Shown: in pieces, positions 1 to 10,300 of the stretch
How the letters are laid out: each line of letters opens with the position of its first letter
Numbering within the stretch: the stretch's first letter is position 1
Source: Lytechinus pictus
Taxonomy: Eukaryota; Echinodermata; Echinoidea; Temnopleuroida; Toxopneustidae
DNA: 64,000 nucleotides
NCBI RefSeq assembly: GCF_037042905.1
Contig: NC_087251.1
Span: forward strand, 46,014,373-46,078,372
Direction: 5' to 3'
The notes under the pieces: generated by a model
The model's input: the letters and a program-made list of their open reading frames with translations, nothing else
What the model was told of the DNA's origin: nothing
Database searches by the model: none
Made by a program: the position numbers and the translations under genes

Positions 1-134
1 TCCGATACGACACAATTTTTTCATAATTTGCATTTTGCATTGAATATGAAAGTTCCAAGAAGTAAAATTGTTATTTTTGAAGTTCGTCATAATGTTTGGA
101 AAAATAAAATTATTTTACTTTGCAGCAAGCCCTG

Positions 135-281
135 CGGTCAGAGAAATGTTCAAATCGGCTTCAAATCGCAGCCGATGATGAGATCATTACGAATACTGAA
201 TGTCGATTTCAGTTAATAGTTCTACCACTTATTGGTTGGAATGTTTATATCAAATGTTATTACAATTTCTTTGAAATTTGA
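135..281 (+). CDS. Possible 3'-terminal exon of an unidentified plus-strand gene
   Basis: A good splice acceptor (pyrimidine-rich tract ending TTTGCAG) is followed by 48 open codons and a TGA. The reading starts Q-A-L-R-S-E-K-C and continues through I-A-A-D-D-E-I-I-T. I do not recognise the protein, and no upstream exon lies inside the window. The second half becomes AT-rich and less codon-like, so a shorter exon or a chance reading frame are both possible. The support is the acceptor alone. Confidence 0.2.
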   Translation, partial: RSEKCSNRLQIAADDEIITNTECRFQLIVLPLIGWNVYIKCYYNFFEI

Positions 282-491
282 ATCACAGCGGATTGCAGCA
301 GCATAGTGTACACCTATGAATTAGTTGGTAATAAGTTGGTGTATACATGTATAAACCCCACTGCAATCCAGTTAGTGATGGGCTATCATGAGCATGTTAC
401 GTTACCTCCAATGGAGCCTAGATAGTCATTTGGAGTAGCAATGGCATTGCATGGGCCATGAAGTGTGGTAAACTGCTTTAGCATTTAACAA

Positions 492-794
492 AATGGCTCG
501 TATTCTGAAGTCGGGTTTAACTTAAACTCAGGTTTATAGTTGTGGTTTAAGTATGGATAGCCAATTGTTACATAAATCACTAACAGTAGAGTATTTAGCT
601 CATTTGGCTCTCAAATCATTCATAATTGTCTAGGAAGTATAAATAGATGATTGTCTACACCAACAATGAATCAGGAAAGAGCACAGTAAACATAAGAAAC
701 ATACAACTTAATACAAATTTCTTGGCTTCCCATAATTTTAGCACAGAGTTAGACCATTATCTAAGTTAAACCTGACTTCAGAATACGGGCCAGT
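492..794. mobile_element. Fold-back MITE
   Basis: The left end (tggctcgtattctgaag...) and right end (...cttcagaatacgggcca) are imperfect inverted repeats of about 33 bp around a ~235-bp non-coding core. There is no reading frame of note. This fits a non-autonomous DNA element. Confidence 0.6.
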
Positions 795-1410
795 GAGTTT
801 AATAATTGGAATGAAAAAAAAAAGACTTGATGGTGGAGCCCAGTTTTAACTATCATACTAAATCACAAATATTCATAGTTGTGTATAGTAATTCAGGTAC
901 ACTGTAACTGTAATAGCTGTGAGAAAATAGTGATATATTTTGTAAAACTTCGGGTAAATTAGGTTACCGAAAAATAAGAGAAAATTTATCTAAATTTCAA
1001 ACCAAGGCAATGCTGTACACTTACAACTGCATGTACACATACTCATGTACTAAAGCACATCCACTGTAGTTTGAAATACATATGAAACTTACAGGTAAAT
1101 AGTGTCATTGCAAATCGGTATCACTGATTTTCCATTTTGGGGAAAATTGGGGGGGGGGGCATGATGGCATCAACTCTCTCATTCAGTATTTAAAAGGTAC
1201 TTTGGAAGCCACATTCACTTTCATCATTTGAAATGTGCCACAAGATAAAGTTCTATGCAGATTGCAGAATCAGAAATGTCTGTGTTATTCCTTTAAATCA
1301 CCGTGCAACAACAAAATAACTTCCTGACAGACTTGAATAACCACAGCACACTGCCAAACTTGGCTCATATTCATCAGATTCATGACCCATACATCCATTC
1401 ACTCATTTAC

Positions 1411-1715
1411 AAGTATTGCGCAATAACATCTTAGTGTTATCGATTTGGTGGAAGTATTGCGCAATATCGCCAGCATGGACACACTATAGAAGGGGTATTG
1501 TGCAATATCACCTACCTGGATACATGATAGAAGGGGTATTGCGCAATATCAACTACATGAATACATGATAGAAGGGGTATTGCGCAATATCAACTACCTG
1601 GATACACGATAGAAGGGGTATTGCGCAATATCACCTATCTGGATACACAATAGAATCAGTATTGCGCAATGGTTCATGTATGTTTCTCTATGAACTACAA
1701 TATTGTGCAATATTA
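1411..1715. repeat. 41-bp tandem array carrying eight C/EBP-type palindromes
   Basis: ATTGCGCAAT (twice ATTGTGCAAT) occurs at 1415, 1456, 1497, 1538, 1579, 1620, 1661 and 1702, so every step is exactly 41 bp. The sequence between is also repeated (gatacatgatagaagggg), best in the middle copies and decayed at both ends. ATTGCGCAAT is the optimal C/EBP-family bZIP dimer site. Whether it is bound here is not known. Confidence 0.85.
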
Positions 1716-2084
1716 AACGGGTGACGAATGCTATGTATACAATGCAAATGTTTACTGTTTACTGTCTACTGAGCACTGTCTACAGAGGAAGTAGGGATAC
1801 AAATAGAATTTTCAAAATCTCTAATAACTTCATCTAACTGGAATCAAACAATAGTGTAAAAAGATAAATCATCACACTATTGGAATGTAGGAAAATCTGG
1901 TTTAGACTCTCTCAATTTACTACTTAATTCTATTCGATTGTACTTTTCTATAGACAAAATCCTGAAACTTTCTAAATCCTCCAAAAAAAATCTGGAATTC
2001 CATTTTAAAAAATCCAGAAAATTTATATCCCTGACAGATGCTCAGAGCAATTATCACTCTCTTCAACCCACACAATTCAAGTAC

Positions 2085-2180
2085 CTTCTGAGGTTTCTTG
2101 CCTTTTCCTTTAGCAAACCTGACTGGAACCAGTGAAATCTGAGCTCTGCTAAGCAAACGCCTAACATTGAAGAACAACAT
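2085..2180 (-). CDS. First coding exon of a probable nuclear-encoded mitochondrial protein
   Basis: Reading from ATG at 2180, 32 codons end at a splice donor (AAG|GTACTT). The peptide has the make-up of a mitochondrial presequence: no acidic residues, arginines at regular spacing (N-V-R-R-L-L-S-R-A-Q) and hydrophobic residues between. It then runs into a basic K-G-K-G-K-K-P-Q-K stretch. A mitochondrial ribosomal protein is a reasonable guess, but the exon is too short to name one. The rest of the gene would lie at lower coordinates or beyond the left edge. Its presence just downstream of the Dicer exons, on the same strand, suggests either that Dicer ends early here or that this gene sits in a large Dicer intron. 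Coding status is supported by composition and donor only. Confidence 0.45.
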
Positions 2181-2216
2181 CTTTGCCTCCTAAAACTGAG
2201 AATCTATGGTTGAAAG

Positions 2217-2271
2217 TCCTGATTCCTTTTAGTGAAATGGGTCCTGATTCCTTTTAGTGAAATGGGTCCAA
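2217..2271. repeat. Tandem duplication of a ~26-bp unit
   Basis: The unit gtcctgattccttttagtga plus aatgg occurs twice in direct succession, with an identical sequence. It lies immediately upstream, in minus-strand sense, of the candidate mitochondrial-protein exon. Confidence 0.75.
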
Positions 2272-2289
2272 TTTTTCTTTGAATGTTAT

Positions 2290-2765
2290 ATCAACAAAAC
2301 TGGTGAAATCATGAAGTTCTCTTTAAATATCATGAAAACATGTTGAAGAAAAGAAAGCAACACCACTGTAGAGTGGCATAGATTCGTATCAGCAAAAAAA
2401 GTCCAATCACCAAGTTCTCTTTGAAATAGCATGACAGCATTTGGTAGAAAACAAAATAGCACCACTGTCAAGAGTCCTAGATTCATATGAGAAAAGCAGG
2501 TCTGACCATTAAGTTCTCTTTGAATATTTGACAGCCTTTGATAAAAACAAAGCAACACCACTGAAGAGAATCCTAGATTCCTCATCAGCAAAAACAGGTC
2601 CAAGTTTTCTTTAAATATTTGGCAGTATTCTGTAGAAAGACAAAGTAGCACCACTGTCAAGAGCCCTAGACTCCTTTAAGAAATGCAGGTCCAATCACGA
2701 TCTTCTCTTTGAATGTTATGACAGCACTTGGTAGAAAGCAAATCAACACCAAAGCATATTCCTGA
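2290..2765. repeat. Degenerate ~100-bp tandem repeat, about five copies
   Basis: Recurring landmarks are aagttctctttgaa (near 2310, 2411, 2511, 2593 and 2698) and caccactg (near 2361, 2460, 2557 and 2649). The unit is 93-102 bp and copies are roughly 75-85% alike by eye. The long minus-strand reading frame across it is a by-product of the repetition. Confidence 0.75.
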
Positions 2766-3084
2766 GAGACATGACACACTCATTTTTAATCAGCTAGGGC
2801 TTCTTCCCCCCCCCCCCCTCTGACTTTTAAAGCCTCATCATTTCTTGCACTGTCTCTGAACGTTCTGCAAAACAGGAAACAGGTCCAAACATTCAGGATC
2901 GTGACAATGGCAGGAACATGAATCTCCTATCCATGTGTAATTGAGCTGCTGCTCGTGTCTTTAAAGGGTGCCTTTAGAGACTCGTCATTTTACAATGAAT
3001 TTTAAATCTTATAGCCTTCTTCTACTTGAAATAATAAAGTTATTCCATTCTACATATGAAAAAAGCTCTCATGATTTTGATTAT

Positions 3085-3280
3085 GATAGGGATAATTTGT
3101 ATTCACCCATTTTGTCAACTTTCCGTTTGGTCTCATCCAACTTGGGCTAATCCTACTTTGTGTACAACCGATTCATCGACTAACCATTTGGTCCGATTCT
3201 CATTTAGCCAATGTCCCATTTTGTCTAATTTCCAGTTAGGAAATACCCACTTTGTCTAATATCCACTCGGTCTAACATAG
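3085..3280. repeat. Short degenerate repeat of the 'ttTGTCTAAtttcc' type
   Basis: About eight loosely spaced ~20-25-bp units of the form cattttgtctaatttcca appear as variants. Related pieces in the opposite orientation (ttagaccaagtgaa) occur at 3389-3405 and around 4010-4100. This is a simple degenerate minisatellite with no coding potential. Confidence 0.5.
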
Positions 3281-3958
3281 TCTATAATGAACGAACTGTT
3301 TATGATTTAAATTTCAATTTAAAAAAGTAAAAGCAATAGGTATAGGAAGTGAAACATAGGCCAACCAGGCATTCAACTATATGAGCGTTAGACCAAGTGA
3401 AGAGTAGATGATTATACCAAACAGCTTTAGCTGATGTATTATCAGACTATCTCAGTAGACCAACTGCTTGTAAATAAAATGAATACAATACCTGTGAATC
3501 CATTCCCAAAGCTTCATTCTTTGCAAACTTGACAAACTTGTCAATTATACCAAATTGATACCAGATCAACTGCTTGTAGACTAAGTAAATATATAACAAA
3601 TAATGCACATTTATGAGTGTGTTATGGCAATGCAGTGCAATCAAGGATATTTGCAATATGCGACAAGAAGTGCTTGCAGCTTGCGCCACGTGCTTATGCA
3701 TGTTATTGCAAATGGTGGATGCAGGGTTTGGGTTGCAATAGGGTTTTATGTTAGGTTTAGGGTAAGGCTTCATTTTTACGCGCTATGGGCAAAATGATGC
3801 ACCCAAATTGCGCATTGCTGCAATGAAATTGCGCAGCTAATAGGCTGCCTAGAATTAAAGCATGAACATGTGACTCGGCATACGCACCAACTCTTGACTA
3901 CATCCTTGAACCCATTTTATAAAAACCAAGAATACAGAGAGCCAGAGACACCACTCAC

Positions 3959-4000
3959 CCTTTCAAACTCCTGGTTGCCCTGCATGCATTTAAAGAATGG
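3959..4000 (-). other. Duplicate of the end of Dicer exon 5; possible 42-bp cassette exon
   Basis: It is bounded by an acceptor (ACTTAGCAG) and a donor identical to that of exon 5 (AGG|GTGAGT). It encodes P-F-F-K-C-M-Q-G-N-Q-E-F-E-R, against P-F-L-K-D-V-Q-S-Y-Q-E-F-E-R in the parent exon. It is exactly 14 codons, phase 0 at both ends, so it could be added without a frameshift. Flanking intron sequence is duplicated too. The polypyrimidine tract is weak. Confidence 0.45.
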
Positions 4001-4136
4001 CTGCTAAGTGAGTATTTGACCAAGTGTGGTGCAGACTAAAAGACAATTAGACAAAATTTGACTATCATAGAAGTAGACCTACTACTTTTAGACCAAGTGA
4101 ACATGAACCAAGGAAACAGAGGTACCAATCACTCAC

Positions 4137-4324
4137 CCTTTCAAACTCCTGGTAGCTCTGCACGTCCTTGAGGAATGGCGGTACATCCGGTTCATCTATG
4201 AGCATGAGAAAGTGGGATGTAGGTGCCCTAGCCTTGGCCTTGGATTGCATGTAAGACTGGTAGCTGGTAGGTCGATCGAACCGCACCACGAGGTTGCAGC
4301 CATTGCAACGGGGAAGCTCCACAC
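4137..4324 (-). CDS. Dicer: Dicer coding exon 5 (motifs V and VI)
   Basis: It encodes G-V-E-L-P-R-C-N-G-C-N-L-V-V-R-F-D and then Y-M-Q-S-K-A-K-A-R-A-P. Most Dicers read P-x-C-N-L-V-V-R-F and Q-S-K-G-R-A-R-A-P. It ends in phase 0 at AGG|GTGAGT. Confidence 0.92.
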
Positions 4325-7300
4325 CTGACAAGGATACAGAAATAAAAAATCAGTAAAACTAAACATATGATCTGTGAGAATTATTGATATTCTCTGTTAA
4401 AGTCTGTTTTATCCGAAAGATACTTTCCATAGTAACAGTTGGACACTTGTGCCCCTTAGCCAATGAAAAGCAAGGAAAGTTGTCAGATGTGACAAACTTT
4501 TGCATAGCAAATGTTGATGAAATGCACCCGAGTTCAAGAAATCCTATTTACGTTTACAGTTCCCAATCTAAACAGAAACATTTCTGTTCATTGATCATCT
4601 GTTTCATCAGGTTTGAAACGATTCTGTCACATATTACCTACATATTCCTCCCTCTTTTCTTAATCACATTCATGTCATTGATCTGTTTGTTTATTCACTC
4701 ATTCAGATATCCAACGACTCATTTCCTTTGGGAGAAGGTCTATTGTGCAAACCACAGAGCCCTTCAACATAACCTGTTAGGTTAATGAATAATAAAATGT
4801 AGAGACGTATCTTGATTCACCAAATGTACAATTCTTAAACACTTTAATGATTAAAATCTATGTATCAATAATAATGCAATGCCCTCAGTGACAGCACTTT
4901 GTTAACTGAAGAGGCTAGCAAATTGAAATAACACTGGAAATAAATAAACACACAGATAAAATAACACTGTCTTACCATCTTCCACAGAGCTGGTCGCAAC
5001 CAAGACATTGACTTCTCTCCTCCTGAACTTCCTCAACACTTCTTCGTTCTTTCTCCTTTGATTCTGAGCCTGCACAGCCGACTTCTTCGCCACCCCGAGC
5101 CTTCCGCTGCCAATGGCAATGCAGCTGCAGAGGAGAAAGTGCAGCCTTGGATCTCTCTTGGAGAGTTTCTTGAAGAGCCTGCTCATCACCGCCGCCGTGT
5201 AACGATGCTCCACAAAGACGATACCGCAGAGGTTGGTGGTCGAGCGACCGGTTTGCTGGATATCGGCATCGGGTCCGTCTTCCTCCTCTTCTTCTTCCTC
5301 GTCACTCGCTTCGTCCTCGTCTTGGTCTTCCGGTACAACGGGTCTCCATCTAGGACTTGGAGGAAGAAAAGAAGAAGGGGAGAATACATTACATCATAGA
5401 AATATACAAGAATCATTGTTACATACATGTAAACTCACCATTGTTATTTTCAATAACTTTGCCATCACCAATGGATGAAGCAGATTCAGGGTATCATGCT
5501 ATTCAGGTGGGGGATGACACAACTGAACATCCCATGAACCATAGTTTAGTCACTGAAATATATAGGCCTAGCAGTGCCATCACTTAATCATTCTATCTTA
5601 CAACACCGTTCAATATAAAATCAACCCAAGGTTCTGACCAATGAAGCAAAGTTATCAGCAATGGTAGATTTTGACTAAAAAATTATTTCTTACTGTACAT
5701 GCAAATTCTATTGCCTTTTAAAATCTTAACTATTACTATTTACAAACGTTGATGGTACATATCAATTTATTTTGCATTAAGAACTAATTGGTAATTATGA
5801 ATTACATACATGATACAAATAATGCTTTTTATTCTCTTGATACCGCCCACCTGTAGACAGGTATGAATATGCGATGTCACACTATTCAAGTGGGGATGGC
5901 ATAATAGATCACCCCCCTAAGCAATATGTTCACTGCTTAAAATCTATGCCAGTACAACTACACATGGACAAGCATAATTGTCTCCAAACAATATCAAAAG
6001 AAAAAATTGCTCTTGGCAAGAATAATCCTCAGCAGTTTTAAAATCACTGATTAGAAGCATTTCCTTTAAGAGTAAAGAAGGTTTACTTACTTTTTCATGT
6101 CCTTATGAGATCTGTGTGCTTTCCTACGTGATGCAAATTTGTTGGTCCTTTCCCGGCTAGCGCTCTGCTGAGCTTTCTCCTCTGGACTGGCCTCCTTGGG
6201 TTTGAATTCTGCCAAAATTTCCAACAGCCTCCTGACTCTAGGAGTCAGGAACTTCAGGTTATAAAAGTTGCCTCCTTCTCTGAGAGCATTGTCACATATC
6301 CTTTCAACCATCCTGAGCTGGGTGACTGCGTGCTGCAGGAAGAGAAGGTGAACGTCAAGGAACTCATGCCTCTCAAGCTTCAGGAGCTCTCGGACTAACA
6401 TCGGGATGAGGATCTTGACCCCTAGAGGGCCTATCGTCATCAGGGCTGACAGGCATTCTGTAAGGGCTTGCTTGGCCGGCAGTACAGGATCACGATTGCA
6501 GTCTACAAGCTCCCCATCAAAGTCCTTGGCTTTGAAAGAGTATTCAAACTGGTTGAGCTGTTTCAGACTGCCTGTGAGGAGCTGCGATAGCTTGGACACC
6601 AACTCAACGCAGTCCCCATACTTCCGACAGACAATGACTGCTTCTTTGGGCTTGGTGCCGTATTTACTAATACTGGTCAAATTAGTAGCGATTTTCGCTT
6701 TGCACTTTAGATTTTCCTCTATTAACTCGATCTGCTTCTCTAAAGCCACTGGCTTGAAGTCCATCTTCAGAACCGATTCAGATAATCCCAAAATCCTGGG
6801 GCAATCTTCCCGAGGGCAAGTTCTCAATGTGAGCATGACATGATGGTAGGGATGGAGGTAGTTCAGGGTGTGATGGAACTCATCCAGGATGAGCAGATTG
6901 AACATGGACAAGTCAACAAAGGACATCTGTAAGAGCTTGAGGAAGATCTCGCTGTCCATCACCGCAACGTGACAATGTTCGATTTCATCCTGCCATTTTG
7001 TTTTGTCCCATGAACTCATTTCTTCCCGGTTCCTGTATTCCTTGACATCTAAATCAGTGTGGGTGTGGATTACGTTGCCACATTTTGACAGATAGGATTC
7101 TGAGGAAAGAAATATATATACGGACTGATTATCAAATTTGGTGAATATGAAATATCATGTATCATATTGATAGAAATTACTTGGATATTTCAGGAGGCGC
7201 GATAGCTCAGTCGGTAGAGCGGGGGACTCGTATTCCGGTGACCTGGGTTCGATTCCCACTTGGTGCGCTAGTGTCCTTTGGTAAGGCATTAATCCTCAGT

Positions 7301-10300
7301 ACCAGGTCCTTCGGAGAGGACCTTAAGCTGTCGGTCCTCTGGTTGCTTGCTTACAAGCATTCATGCTTTCTTAGCAATCAGGTAAAAAATCACCACCAAT
7401 ACACCAATGTGACCAGTTGTCTATTTTGTATAATTTCAAAACTGTCAATGACTGGCATTTGGAATAATGGTTGCTCAGTTCTAATCTGCTTTACTGAACT
7501 GTATAACAGCGCATATATGTACACACTTTACATTCGCATACAAAGTTGTTTGAACCGAAATGGCAATATTCATGACATGGTTATTCATGATGGACCCAAG
7601 ACTGGGAATCTGATGTAAGATGTAAAGAACACTTATTGTTTTTTTTCAGATATGTAATATAATGCCAGATCAGGCAGATTCATTCTGCTCATTCTTCTCT
7701 AATGTTGCTCATTCACAATTTTGATTTGATTTTATTCACCATGAGTTTTCCTGTTATTGTCAGTCACCAACTTTTAAAGACAAATGATGGTAAAGCAACC
7801 TCAGCCAGAAGTATCATTATTTCTTAGACCAGTCTGGAGATAGCCAATGGTACAAATGACCTCTAAATATCCATTAATATTTTAAGACATGGAGAGCTCT
7901 TTTTGTGCACTTAGATCTGGCACTCACATAGTAATACAGGTACCTTATAAATCACTTTTTATATCCTTTTGAAAAAAGAATACCTCCATCCGAATATCAT
8001 GGAATGAATGCACCACAAATGAACAATAGACTGATTCTGTAAGGCATTCCAATTCCTGCAAGTAACTTTCAGCAACAAGCAACTAAAGTCAATATGTTCT
8101 ATTCACCTGCTTTTTATAATCAACAAGGCTGGATGTTTGGAATTGAATTTACATTATAAATTGAGTGTTGCAATGTCAGGCAATATTACCTGAATTGACC
8201 AGGAAGATGGATCTTTTCCCTCCATCCTTGACAGGCATCCTCACTGACCATGAGAGTTCCTTGATGAGCATCACTGCCAAGAATGTTTTCTCTGTCCCAG
8301 ACTGCAGGTATACTACCGTGTTCTGCTCCAGAGCCGTTTCAAGTAGTTCAAGCTACAAATATACAATGGACAAGGCATTAATCTACATCTGTCACTCTCT
8401 ACACAGGTGCACGAGGATAGTTTGATAGCTGCAGGAAGGAATTCCTTGAATGCTATGAGCACTGAAATAAGTCAACTTGCTAAGGAGTAATAACGAAGTG
8501 CTTGAATACCTTGCTTGTTAAATATGTGAGTGGGCTACATATTTTAACCCTAAAAGAACTGGGCAATTTGAGATCTATTGAGGACTGGGGGGGCCATGAT
8601 GATCTCGGCCGCCGTTCGCACGATCGCGCCAAAAGTTGGAACGCACATTCCTTACCACATAAATTCTGAAAATAATCATTTTTTATTTATTATGAATAAA
8701 ATATGCAAATTTATTCATGAAAAACATTATTTGCATATTTAACACCAATTTCTCTTCAAATTTTCTTCTTTTTTTGCAGATCCCATCTTTGTAATCTAAT
8801 TTAAAAGTTTCCACACAAAAAATTGCGAAAGCCCATTTTTTCCTTATGTATTTCTCTGTTTTTAGAATTTCTTTGTTTTTCCAACTTTTGTTTTTCATTG
8901 TTTTTTTCAATGGAAATTATTACAGACTATTCAACAACTAAATAAAACCCTAAATCAATTAAGCAGACCAATTAGAACGAAAAATAATCACCCTTGTAAT
9001 ATGAAGTTATTCTCCCATAGACTTTGTACACAAAGTATAAAAATAAGCCATTTTAGGCATGACATTGTCTCGTAAAAAGTCACGTGACGTCACGATGGTA
9101 TACCCGTATGTCGTGAATTTGGTCTCAAAAGTTGCGCGAGACTACAAAGAAAAGTCATGAAATTTTGCGGCGCCAACTTTTTGCGTTTCGGAAATATCCC
9201 GCGAAGCTTCCAAGGGGGGGCCATCATGACTCATTCACAAACATATTTCTTGACCCTTAGGTAAAAAATAGTATCAAATATAACTTATTTGCAATATACA
9301 CAAATTTACCTTACATTTGTTTCTCCTTAATTAATTCGCTTTCAAAACACAGAAACGTTCACCATTCCATAAACATTATATAAACACATAATAAAAATTG
9401 CACAGTAAATGGAACAATATGATACACAATTACAACATTTTCCACAGGAACCACAGTTTATGAGACTTTGATATCATGTTAATCCTTACAAGTTGCCTTA
9501 TGGCATTATAATTCAATGTGGCTACATAATAGGGTGATTTAGTTAATAACCTGAAACAAAAGAAACATCTAGTGGTCTTTCCACGTACATTTTGAAGAGT
9601 AAAGCTAGGGCCTAGGGGGCCGTTTCATAAAGCTGTTCGTAAGTTAAGAGCGACTTTAAGAATGACTGGTGATCCTTTCTTACCCGCTAAACCATCGCCT
9701 ATGAATATACCATTTACCACAAGAAAGGATCACCAGTCATTCTTAAAGTCGCTCTTAACTTACGAACAGCTTTATGAAACACCCATCTGGTTCCAAATCC
9801 AATACAAGGTGTACCATCTATTCAAAGGAGTTGATTGGCGTAATTTTTTTTAAATCTCTGTTGACAGTTCATTAATGCATAGGAATTCACCTTTCAAGAT
9901 TGTCCCCTAAAAGCTTGTTTAGACTGTTAAAGGGATGGTCCGGGCTGAAAATATTCACTGAGCAAATTGCCGAAAATTTCATCAAAATCGGATAACAAAT
10001 AATAAAGTTATCGAAGTTTAAAGTTTAGCAATATTTTGGGAAAACAGTTGTCATGAATATTCATTAGGTGGGCTGATGATGTCACATCTCCATTTTACAT
10101 TTTCTTATGTTATTACATAAAATCATAATTTTTTCATTATTTCATACTTGTGTGAATAATATGTCTCCCTTATAATGAAATAAGTTGCAGCAATAAATAT
10201 CTAATAATAATAATAAACAGTTCTTGTATAGCGCATATCACAATTATGAATAATGTCTCTATGCGCTTCCTAAGGACTTGGATATTATTACCCCAGCTGT

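Noticed and set aside
2286..2660. Minus-strand 124-codon hydrophobic frame
   Set aside because: It runs across the ~100-bp tandem repeat and its apparent protein repeats follow the DNA repeats.
4384..4785. Plus-strand 133-codon frame within a Dicer intron
   Set aside because: No recognisable domain, codon-like composition or splice context; probably chance.
7197..7269. A functional tRNA gene
   Set aside because: A and B boxes are present but the acceptor and anticodon stems do not pair well, and the sequence continues into the SINE body shared with 31822-31997.
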